DNA of 5,153 nucleotides from an uncultured Ruminococcus sp. (GTDB lineage: Bacteria > Bacillota > Clostridia > Oscillospirales > Acutalibacteraceae). Position 1 is the first letter of the stretch. The number at the start of each line of letters is the position of its first letter. Position numbers and translations under genes: made by a program. Location of the stretch: assembly GCA_902783065.1 (NCBI GenBank), contig CACZPV010000022.1, positions 1-5,153 of the forward strand, read 5' to 3'. Positions 1-5,153 of this stretch are shown in pieces. The notes below the pieces were generated by a model. It was not told the origin of the DNA. It made no database searches and saw nothing but the letters and a program-made list of their open reading frames with translations.

Positions 1-418
1 CAGCTTCTACAAATTCCTTATAGGAAATAGTTGCCCCGCTGATGACATCAACATTATCAATACTCCCCGATTTTGTCAGAAAGGTTGAATATTTATCTGC
101 TGACTGTACTGCTTTCTGTGCTTTCAACCGGTTTTCCTTACTCAGATCAGCACCGTAATTTTCATCTTTTAAAGTTCCGTCCAGTTCATACATTTTGAAT
201 GAACAGGAAACTACTTTATTACTCTTTACTTCAATCTCCACTTCCCCATAACCGGCTCCGTTTCCGCTTTCATCCTCTTTGAAATCAGAACTTCTGCCTG
301 TATAGTTACCGTCCTTATAATTAGCCTGTACTTTATCTTCTCCGCAGCCGCTCAGAGGTATAATAATCACTGCCGCTGCCAACAAAGAAACAATCCATGC
401 TGATTTAAGTCTTTTCAT
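1..418 (-). CDS. FMN-binding-domain lipoprotein, 3' end cut by window edge
   Basis: The first 139 codons are present; the end lies beyond base 1. The ATG at 418 follows a strong GAGGTGA ribosome site at 425-431 with 6 nt spacing. Residues 1-25 form a lipoprotein signal: basic MKRLK, a hydrophobic stretch (about 8-22), and lipobox LSGC with Cys25 as the predicted lipidated residue, so the mature protein should be anchored to the outer face of the membrane. The mature part starts with a DGNYTGRS segment, typical of the start of FMN_bind (PF04205) domains, and continues through a beta-rich region to DVISGAT (124-130). This fits the D-x-x-SGAT flavinylation motif, in which ApbE attaches FMN to the Thr, here Thr130. 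The domain normally ends soon after this motif, so little is probably missing unless a second domain follows. It is last of the visible cluster, 52 nt after the ATPase gene. A role as a surface electron carrier for iron handling is inferred from its neighbours. It was translated by hand from the sequence. Confidence 0.87.
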   Translation of the reverse strand, partial: MKRLKSAWIVSLLAAAVIIIPLSGCGEDKVQANYKDGNYTGRSSDFKEDESGNGAGYGEVEIEVKSNKVVSCSFKMYELDGTLKDENYGADLSKENRLKAQKAVQSADKYSTFLTKSGSIDNVDVISGATISYKEFVEA

Positions 419-470
419 CGTTAGTCACCTCATTATAAAATTCCGTCGGAAAGGTATACTGCTTATTTGA
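419..470 (-). promoter_or_regulatory. Spacer between ATPase and lipoprotein genes, with RBS and short palindrome
   Basis: This 52-nt gap separates the ATPase stop codon from the lipoprotein start. It contains the lipoprotein's ribosome site (425-431) and a perfect 11-bp palindrome, ttccgtcggaa, at 441-451 (5-bp arms around one base). The palindrome is too tight to be a good hairpin and has no following T-run in the direction of transcription, so it is not a terminator. It could be an operator half or chance. No convincing -10/-35 pair was seen, so read-through from the ATPase gene is the simplest expectation. Confidence 0.4.
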
Positions 471-1145
471 TTATTCCGTGAAATTCTCGTTCTTTTTATC
501 CGAAACAATCTTTCCGTGTTCCAATCTGACTATTCTCTGCGCAACTTCTCCAACTTCGGGATCATGTGTAACCACCACCAGACTGGTACCTTCTTTATGA
601 AGCTGCTTAAAAATATCCAGAACAATATTTTCATTAGCTTCGTCAAGGTTACCAGTCGGCTCATCAGCCAGAATCAGTTGAGGAGAATTGATCAGCGCAC
701 GTGCGATGCAGACTCTCTGCTGTTCACCGCCGGAAAGCTGACTTGGCAAATGTCTTGCTCTGTCTTTTAATCCGACACGTTCTAAAGCTTCAAGTGCTTC
801 CTTTTCATCAGGCATACTATGATAGTACTGCGCTACCATAACATTTTCTACCGCATTCAGATAATTTATCAGATGAAACTGCTGAAATACCAGACCAATC
901 TTATCCCGATGAAATTCAGTCAGCTTTTTACGACTTTCCTTAGAAATATCCCTGCCGTCAAAAATCACCTGTCCCGATGTTGGTCTGTCCATACATCCGA
1001 TAATATTCATCATAGTACTTTTTCCCGAACCGGACGGACCCATAATGGCAATCCATTCTCCCTTTTCAACGGTAAGATTTGCTTTGTCAAGCGCATGGAG
1101 TTCGCCGTATACTTTTGAAACGTCTTTTAATTCCAGTAAACTCAT
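471..1145 (-). CDS. ABC transporter ATP-binding protein, LolD/MacB type
   Basis: A complete 224-residue nucleotide-binding subunit, the usual length for stand-alone ATPases that pair with FtsX-like permeases. All motifs are intact: Walker A GPSGSGKS (36-43), Q-loop Gln88 in VFQQF, signature LSGGEQQ (137-143), Walker B LILADEP (157-163), D-loop GNLD (165-168) and switch His194 in VVTHD. The opening LLELKDVSKVYG, the GCMDRPTSG segment (50-58) and the DEPTGNLD run are typical of the LolD/MacB/FtsE branch. It acts at the cytoplasmic face and should couple ATP hydrolysis to the two permeases encoded just upstream. The start at 1145 has an AAAGGAGAG ribosome site at 1154-1162, 8 nt away, which overlaps the permease stop codon (1161-1163), so translation is probably coupled. 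The family alone would also fit LolCDE lipoprotein sorting or MacB-type efflux; the adjacent DUF2318 and FMN-lipoprotein genes favour the P19-linked iron system (equivalent to Cj1663 of Campylobacter). The family is certain; the role is inferred. Confidence 0.96.
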   Translation of the reverse strand: MSLLELKDVSKVYGELHALDKANLTVEKGEWIAIMGPSGSGKSTMMNIIGCMDRPTSGQVIFDGRDISKESRKKLTEFHRDKIGLVFQQFHLINYLNAVENVMVAQYYHSMPDEKEALEALERVGLKDRARHLPSQLSGGEQQRVCIARALINSPQLILADEPTGNLDEANENIVLDIFKQLHKEGTSLVVVTHDPEVGEVAQRIVRLEHGKIVSDKKNENFTE

Positions 1146-1153
1146 TTTTGTTT

Positions 1154-1162
1154 CTCTCCTTT
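1154..1162 (-). promoter_or_regulatory. Ribosome binding site of the ATPase gene, overlapping the permease stop
   Basis: The minus strand reads AAAGGAGAG, a near-perfect Shine-Dalgarno sequence 8 nt before the ATG at 1145. Its 5' end overlaps the stop codon (1161-1163) of the preceding permease. Ribosomes finishing the permease would stop directly on the ATPase start region, which suggests coupled translation and supports the chosen start. Confidence 0.75.
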
Positions 1163-2366
1163 ATTCACCTTTAAGTACTAATGCCGGATCCACATCCACT
1201 GCACTCCTTATAGGAATCAGACAAGCAAGACCTGTCACAAGAACCGATGCTGCAATGGTAATCGGTATCAGCAGCGGCCGGAAAGTAATCGAACTGCTGA
1301 ATACATTCATACTGACAACATCCGCAAAAAAATAACCCAATACAGCACCGATGATTCCTCCGACTCCGCCAAGCAAAAGTCCTTCACTCATGAACTCTGC
1401 AATAATACTGGAATTTAAAGCACCCAATGCTTTGCGAAGACCAATTTCACGTCTTCTTTCCGCAATTACAGCAGTCATTGTCGTTGCAACACATATCATT
1501 GTCAGCGCAAGTACTACCAGTGTAACAATAAATACCAATGATTCCAGTTTGGTAAGTACTGTACTTTCAGATGCAGTCACACGCTTGACCAGCTTTGAGG
1601 AAATTCCGCTGACATTGCTGTTAATTGTTTTTATATAATCCTTTAGTCTGTCCTGCATAGCTGCAACACTGACTTCAACAATATCATATCCTCTTTCGCT
1701 CAGCGTCAGGCTGCTGATATCATGAAATGTTGTATAAATATATTCTTCTTCCGGTCCGCCTGTTTCCAGAATACCTGTCACCTGCATTTCCAGAAGGTGA
1801 TCACAGTATTTTTCTCCTGTTTCCGGATCAGTATATATTTCATAATCAGGAATTTTAGTAAGATCTGTATCTTCCGTTATCATAAAAGAATTTTGTGCTG
1901 ACACACTATCGCCAATATCTAATCCAAGTTTTTCTGCTGCTTTTGCGCCAACAAGCGTTTCTCCGTCACCCATAGGAAGACGTCCCGAAATATGCCAGTA
2001 GGGACTTGTTTTCATGACTGAATCAAAATCTGTACCGGCAAGCGTCACAGGTAGATTATGTATATTGGAATTTTCATAGCGATAAGGAGTGAAGCCTTCT
2101 AATTCTTCCTTTTTAAAAATCGAAACACCCTGATCAAGATCTTCCTCAGATACATAGCCATCTCCTGATGGGGTAAAAATAATATTTGCGCCATAGCTGC
2201 GAAACTGTGCGCTCATCTGACGAGGTACGTCATAGTAAATCATTCCAAGACCGGACAAAATTGTTGCTCCAACCACGATTGCAAGCAATGCTACAATCAT
2301 ACGTGAACGTCTTCTGATAAGCGATGCAACAACCATCCGGATAAACATCCGTTGTTTTTTATTCAT
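1161..2366 (-). CDS. ABC transporter permease, FtsX/MacB type (second of a pair)
   Basis: A complete 401-residue permease with the four-helix FtsX/MacB plan. TM1 is at about 23-45, followed by a large extracytoplasmic domain (about 46-275, MacB_PCD-like) and TM2-TM4 at about 277-301, 325-350 and 364-386. The segment ERRREIGLRKALGA (303-316) after TM2 is the cytoplasmic coupling helix that contacts the ATPase in this family, and the tail VDPALVLKGE is also typical. The outer domain includes SGRLPMGDGETLVGAKAAEKLG (split 127-147), a usual MacB_PCD signature, and an acidic stretch ETGGPEEEYIYTT (201-213) that is mirrored in the neighbouring permease. The start at 2366 has AAGGAGA at 2376-2382, 9 nt upstream, overlapping the stop of the first permease. 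It probably forms a heterodimer with that protein, as do Cj1661 and Cj1662 in the Campylobacter P19 cluster. Such type VII ABC systems usually transmit force across the membrane rather than carry a substrate through it; what this one acts on is unknown. Confidence 0.93.
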   Translation of the reverse strand: MNKKQRMFIRMVVASLIRRRSRMIVALLAIVVGATILSGLGMIYYDVPRQMSAQFRSYGANIIFTPSGDGYVSEEDLDQGVSIFKKEELEGFTPYRYENSNIHNLPVTLAGTDFDSVMKTSPYWHISGRLPMGDGETLVGAKAAEKLGLDIGDSVSAQNSFMITEDTDLTKIPDYEIYTDPETGEKYCDHLLEMQVTGILETGGPEEEYIYTTFHDISSLTLSERGYDIVEVSVAAMQDRLKDYIKTINSNVSGISSKLVKRVTASESTVLTKLESLVFIVTLVVLALTMICVATTMTAVIAERRREIGLRKALGALNSSIIAEFMSEGLLLGGVGGIIGAVLGYFFADVVSMNVFSSSITFRPLLIPITIAASVLVTGLACLIPIRSAVDVDPALVLKGE

Positions 2367-2375
2367 ACTATTAAT

Positions 2376-2382
2376 TCTCCTT
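2376..2382 (-). promoter_or_regulatory. Ribosome binding site of the second permease, overlapping the first permease stop
   Basis: The minus strand reads AAGGAGA, 9 nt before the ATG at 2366. It overlaps the stop codon of the first permease (2381-2383). The arrangement repeats that at the permease/ATPase junction and suggests coupled, balanced synthesis of the three transporter subunits. Confidence 0.7.
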
Positions 2383-3679
2383 AATGGGCGCCGTGCAGAA
2401 CCTCAGACGGACGAAGTCTTAACAACATACGTATTGCCGGTATACAGCCAACCAGTGTAACAGCGATGATCAGCACAGCAACAATCAACGCTACTATACC
2501 GCTCATTTCAATTGAAGATGAAAATACCGTATGACCTATAATCTGAGCAAAGGCATATCCTATAAAATATCCTGCCGCTGCTCCGATGACAGAAGTTATC
2601 ATAATCTCCGTCAGCACCAGACGTGGGATCTGGCTGTTTGCAGCGCCGACTGCTTTAAGCAGCGCAAGCTCCGCTGATCTTTCCATTACACCGGAAGTAA
2701 CCAGATTGGAAATACCAAGAGTGGCACCAATCAGACTCATCAGAGTTATAAGTGACATCAGCAGTTCCGTTTTTTCAAGAATCTTGCCTTCGGAATCTGC
2801 GATCTGTCTGACGGCAGCTGCTGATGCTTCAGGAATAGCTTCCTGTATCTGAAAACATATTGAGCTGACATAGGCTGTACAGTACCACAAGTCATATTCG
2901 TCACCTGAAAGAAGGGACGGATTTTTAGCAGCTTTGACTGCCAATTCGTCATCCGGTGAAGTAATAGCACTGACCTCTGCTTTTTTAAACAGACCGCTGC
3001 TGTCAGTCAGCCGTTGTACAACAGGCAATGTGGTATATATACATTGATCCTCATCATCACCGGATTCATAAACACCTACAATAGTCAGTTCTTCGGCACC
3101 TTTTTCCCCGTTTACTGTAATTTTGTTTCCTGCTGACAGATTCTTTTCCTTAGCAAGCTCTGCTCCAATCATTGCGTATTTATCTCCGTCCAGTTTCTGT
3201 TCATCCATCCATTTGCCGTCCGTAATATCCCACCAGCTGCGCAGATTTATAATTCCTGTATCACGCTGATAAGTCGTACCCTTTTTAACAAACTCCAGAT
3301 GATGATCAAACCAGCTGCCGATCAGTCTGACATCAGAACCATTCAGTGTAACGGTCGTATCTGTTAACGGAGCAAAATCCGTAATATTATTTGCCCAAAA
3401 AATTGTCATTAATTCGCCTAATTTTTCTTCCTGAATATATTCTGCTTTTATTTCGTCGTTTTCTACATCATACAACTTATTCATCACTGCTTCAGACTGC
3501 GGAATAACAGTAATATTTGAACCGTAGGTTTTTAGTTCTTCATTGATCTTATCTCCTACATCTAACATTACATTCAGCATTGCTGTTGCAATGGAAGCAC
3601 CGAGAGCAACCGTCAGTGCGATCATCAGCATTTTTTTCCACTGACGGGCAAATGTACCCCGGATCATTCTGAAAAACAT
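2381..3679 (-). CDS. ABC transporter permease, FtsX/MacB type (first of a pair)
   Basis: A complete 432-residue paralogue of the next permease. TM1 is at about 17-38, a large extracytoplasmic domain at about 40-303, and TM2-TM4 at about 305-330, 356-380 and 392-413. The coupling-helix segment ERSAELALLKAVGAANSQI (333-351) follows TM2, and the C-terminus ends RPSEVLHG, a usual family ending. The outer domain carries YGSNI (52-56), the acidic ESGDDEDQCIYTT (205-217) and a segment near 264-283 (DLWYCTAY, then QIQEAIPEA) with Cys267 and Cys275 outside the membrane. Cys213 is also in the outer domain; Cys412 lies at the end of TM4. The start at 3679 has GGAAGGAT about 7 nt upstream. The gene follows the DUF2318 gene by 51 nt. 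In the Campylobacter arrangement it corresponds to Cj1661, directly after DUF2318. The family is clear from topology and motifs; the cargo or partner is not, and the role in iron uptake rests on gene context. Confidence 0.93.
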   Translation of the reverse strand: MFFRMIRGTFARQWKKMLMIALTVALGASIATAMLNVMLDVGDKINEELKTYGSNITVIPQSEAVMNKLYDVENDEIKAEYIQEEKLGELMTIFWANNITDFAPLTDTTVTLNGSDVRLIGSWFDHHLEFVKKGTTYQRDTGIINLRSWWDITDGKWMDEQKLDGDKYAMIGAELAKEKNLSAGNKITVNGEKGAEELTIVGVYESGDDEDQCIYTTLPVVQRLTDSSGLFKKAEVSAITSPDDELAVKAAKNPSLLSGDEYDLWYCTAYVSSICFQIQEAIPEASAAAVRQIADSEGKILEKTELLMSLITLMSLIGATLGISNLVTSGVMERSAELALLKAVGAANSQIPRLVLTEIMITSVIGAAAGYFIGYAFAQIIGHTVFSSSIEMSGIVALIVAVLIIAVTLVGCIPAIRMLLRLRPSEVLHGAH

Positions 3680-3730
3680 GATTTATCCTTCCTCTCATTC
3701 AGAACTGAACTCCGATTGATTATATTTTAC
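3680..3730 (-). promoter_or_regulatory. Spacer between DUF2318 gene and first permease
   Basis: This 51-nt gap holds the first permease's purine-rich ribosome site (about 3686-3694) and a short inverted repeat, ttcag-aa-ctgaa, at 3698-3709. The repeat has only 5-bp arms, a 2-nt spacer and no T-run, so it is not a terminator. No clear promoter elements were seen; continued transcription from the DUF2318 gene is likely. Confidence 0.35.
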
Positions 3731-5044
3731 TTAGTTTTTGAATTTATCCTGATTTTTCACCATTTCCGACACGGGAACCGTAATATTATTCTCATCAATA
3801 TCATAGTCAATAATAATCGGATTGCATCCGCCTTTCATACCGATTGTAGTCCTGTTCATGATAACATTACATTTTTTGCATACAATCTGACCATTGTTAT
3901 TTTCATAATATCCGGCTTCGCCGCAGATATCACAAGCATCTAATCCAACACCATAATTATTGGTATTTTCCTGTTTAAGAACTACAATAAAACGAACAAG
4001 ATTCCCACCTTTAGGCTTATAACCGAATCGATGAAGATGTCCATCACTGACTTTTTCAATTGGTACCCTAAGAATACTGTCTGCTCCGCTTCCATCCTTT
4101 GTAATGATCGGGTCCTCCACGGGTGCTTCACGTATCTCAACAGTATTCAGATCAGTAAACCATGTAGCACTGAGAATACCACATACAAAGCATACTGTCA
4201 GAACAATCGAACTGCGCTTTCCGCCTCGCCATACAGAACGAAGTTTACGCCGCTGCGCATTATTAGAATAAGGTTCTTTCATTGTAAAGCTTTTAATCCA
4301 GAAAATTACTGCTGTCAACATCAATACAATAAAAATTGCAAATGTATACCAATACGACAGATTATTGCTTGCAGCCGCAAAATTGAAAAGTGCAGGACTA
4401 TTCACAATCTTTCTTGGGGTCAGCACAAGCATTAGTCTGGCGAAATTAAAAACCGCATAAAACACATTAGCCGCATACAATACAGCACATAAAAGTTTTG
4501 TCATTCCTTTTTTAGCAGCAAAAGACATCATTTTATATGCAGCGGCTGACGAGGTAATACATATAATAATACCAAGCAGATAGCTCCCCAGACGAAACAG
4601 AAATTCTGTAGATAATATACTGTTTCCGTCAGTATCAAATTTAAAAGGATAAACATAAACATTTGGCAGCGCACAATATAAATATGTTATTGTCAACAGA
4701 CCAAATGTAACTGCTATCACAAAATTACCTATTACTGCCATTTTAGAACCAGCTTTTTTCTTGAAAAAGCTATATCCGAACACAGCTAATACTGCCGCAG
4801 CCAGCACGAATAGTCCTAAAGCAACGCCATATCCATATGCGCCGACCTTCCATCCGCTTTCAATTCTTCGGGTATTAGTAATATATGCCCTTATACCGGC
4901 AGCGACAAAACCAAGCATTAGTCCGATCCGGTAAATAAGCCTGGCTTTATCCGAACAATATTTATCTATGAATGCAAGAATAATTCCAATGATCAGTGAT
5001 GCTGCCAACATATCACTGGTCACATTGATAAGATAAGTAAGCAT
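3731..5044 (-). CDS. Polytopic membrane protein with C-terminal DUF2318 (Fe-S-containing-like) domain
   Basis: A complete 437-residue protein. Eight membrane segments are visible at about 8-26, 37-55, 70-92, 103-124, 152-172, 183-205, 229-250 and 279-296. Basic loops at 27-39, 93-101, 171-183 and the strongly basic 251-279 mark the cytoplasmic side, so both termini should face outward. The C-terminal domain (about 315-430) is DUF2318: DGHLHRFGY (334-342, with His336 and His338), then CDIC (371-374), CKKC (389-392) and GGCNP (405-409, Cys407). The two CxxC pairs, 14 residues apart, look like rubredoxin or zinc-ribbon knuckles, so a bound iron, Fe-S centre or zinc is plausible. DUF2318 proteins sit beside P19 and Ftr1 in iron-uptake clusters (Cj1660 in Campylobacter), and a role in outside-facing iron or electron handling is inferred. 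The start at 5044 has AAGGGAG at 5050-5056, only 5 nt away, and gives a full first helix. It is the first complete gene of the visible operon. The function of the family is not firmly established. Confidence 0.9.
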   Translation of the reverse strand: MLTYLINVTSDMLAASLIIGIILAFIDKYCSDKARLIYRIGLMLGFVAAGIRAYITNTRRIESGWKVGAYGYGVALGLFVLAAAVLAVFGYSFFKKKAGSKMAVIGNFVIAVTFGLLTITYLYCALPNVYVYPFKFDTDGNSILSTEFLFRLGSYLLGIIICITSSAAAYKMMSFAAKKGMTKLLCAVLYAANVFYAVFNFARLMLVLTPRKIVNSPALFNFAAASNNLSYWYTFAIFIVLMLTAVIFWIKSFTMKEPYSNNAQRRKLRSVWRGGKRSSIVLTVCFVCGILSATWFTDLNTVEIREAPVEDPIITKDGSGADSILRVPIEKVSDGHLHRFGYKPKGGNLVRFIVVLKQENTNNYGVGLDACDICGEAGYYENNNGQIVCKKCNVIMNRTTIGMKGGCNPIIIDYDIDENNITVPVSEMVKNQDKFKN

Positions 5045-5153
5045 TTTTTCTCCCTTATTTTTTAATTTTTAAACTGATTGTAAAATCACAAAAAAACTTT
5101 TATCCATGCGGTTTTTGAGATCATGTGCTTTACATTTTTTCTCTGCCGCCAGC
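5045..5153 (-). other. Upstream region of DUF2318 gene; possible tail of a preceding gene
   Basis: These 109 bases contain the DUF2318 ribosome site and an A/T-rich stretch. On the minus strand all three frames are open at the window edge: one ends at 5130 (AGGREKM), one at 5069 (27 residues ending VILQSV), one at 5086 (21 residues ending IKVFL). Any could be the C-terminus of the upstream gene, but none is recognisable as P19 or Ftr1, so no gene is called. A TACAAT hexamer on the minus strand at about 5079-5084 resembles a -10 box, but no matching -35 was found 16-18 nt before it. A weak inverted repeat, tgatt-ttac-aatca on the minus strand, lies at 5075-5088. No Fur-box-like sequence was seen. 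Confidence 0.3.

Noticed and set aside
516..1638. Several plus-strand open frames (516-770, 819-1118, 1045-1335, 1351-1638)
   Set aside because: They are antisense to the ATPase and second permease, which have full family motifs. None has a convincing ribosome site with family similarity.
2586..2970. Open frames on the plus strand (2586-2852) and in another minus frame (2758-2970)
   Set aside because: Both overlap the intact first permease and show no domain; they are shadow frames.
471..3679. Reading the transporter as LolCDE lipoprotein sorting, MacB drug efflux or a BceAB peptide-resistance system
   Set aside because: LolCDE belongs to outer-membrane bacteria, BceB permeases have ten membrane helices rather than four, and no MacA-like partner is present. 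The adjacent DUF2318 gene points to the P19-linked group instead.
3698..3709. Inverted repeat ttcag-aa-ctgaa before the first permease
   Set aside because: The arms are only 5 bp, with no T-run and no match to a known operator; chance is likely in AT-rich spacer DNA.
3716..3943. A 75-codon plus-strand frame over the end of the DUF2318 gene
   Set aside because: It is antisense to the conserved Cys-rich DUF2318 domain and has no recognisable features.
4031..4435. A 134-codon open frame on the plus strand
   Set aside because: It lies entirely inside the DUF2318 gene, antisense to it. Its translation has no recognisable domain, and the minus-strand frame has clear membrane helices and motifs.
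5091..5117. Possible hairpin of AAAAAC with GTTTTT on the minus strand, like a terminator
   Set aside because: The stem is almost all A-T with a 13-nt loop, so it would be unstable; the T-run is part of the stem rather than following it.
5045..5153. Fur or DtxR box expected for an iron operon
   Set aside because: No GATAATGATAATC-like or TTAGGTTAGCC-like sequence is visible here or in the other spacers; the controlling promoter is probably outside the window.

Overview
This window holds one co-directional minus-strand gene cluster, read from right to left. It has four complete genes and a fifth cut by the left edge. The order of transcription is: an 8-TM membrane protein with an extracytoplasmic C-terminal DUF2318 (Fe-S-containing-like) domain (5044-3731), an FtsX/MacB-type ABC permease (3679-2381), a second, paralogous permease (2366-1161), their LolD/MacB-type ATPase (1145-471), and a lipoprotein with an FMN-binding domain (418 to beyond base 1). 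No plus-strand gene, RNA gene, mobile element or CRISPR array was found.

The base composition is moderately AT-rich and every gene has an AGGAG-like Shine-Dalgarno sequence. The lipoprotein has a short signal peptide with an LSGC lipobox. Together these suggest a Firmicute, most likely an anaerobic gut-type Clostridia member; this is an inference, as no marker gene is present. There is no sign of recent transfer or gene decay.

The gene set matches a known but poorly understood arrangement. In Campylobacter jejuni the P19 iron system has an Ftr1-like permease (Cj1658), P19 (Cj1659), a DUF2318 protein (Cj1660), two permeases (Cj1661, Cj1662), an ATPase (Cj1663) and thioredoxin-like proteins (Cj1664, Cj1665). 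Related clusters occur with FetMP in E. coli and in bifidobacteria. Here the slot downstream of the ATPase holds an FMN lipoprotein. P19 and Ftr1 are not in the window; if present they should lie upstream, beyond base 5153.

Working model (inference): the DUF2318 domain, with two CxxC knuckles outside the membrane, and the flavinylated lipoprotein handle electrons or iron at the cell surface. The two FtsX-like permeases and the ATPase would use ATP in the cytoplasm to drive conformational work outside, supporting iron uptake by the P19/Ftr1 pair. Gene spacing is tight (14-15 nt between the two permeases and between permease and ATPase, about 51-52 nt at the other two junctions), so the genes are probably one operon. 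No promoter or terminator could be assigned with confidence.
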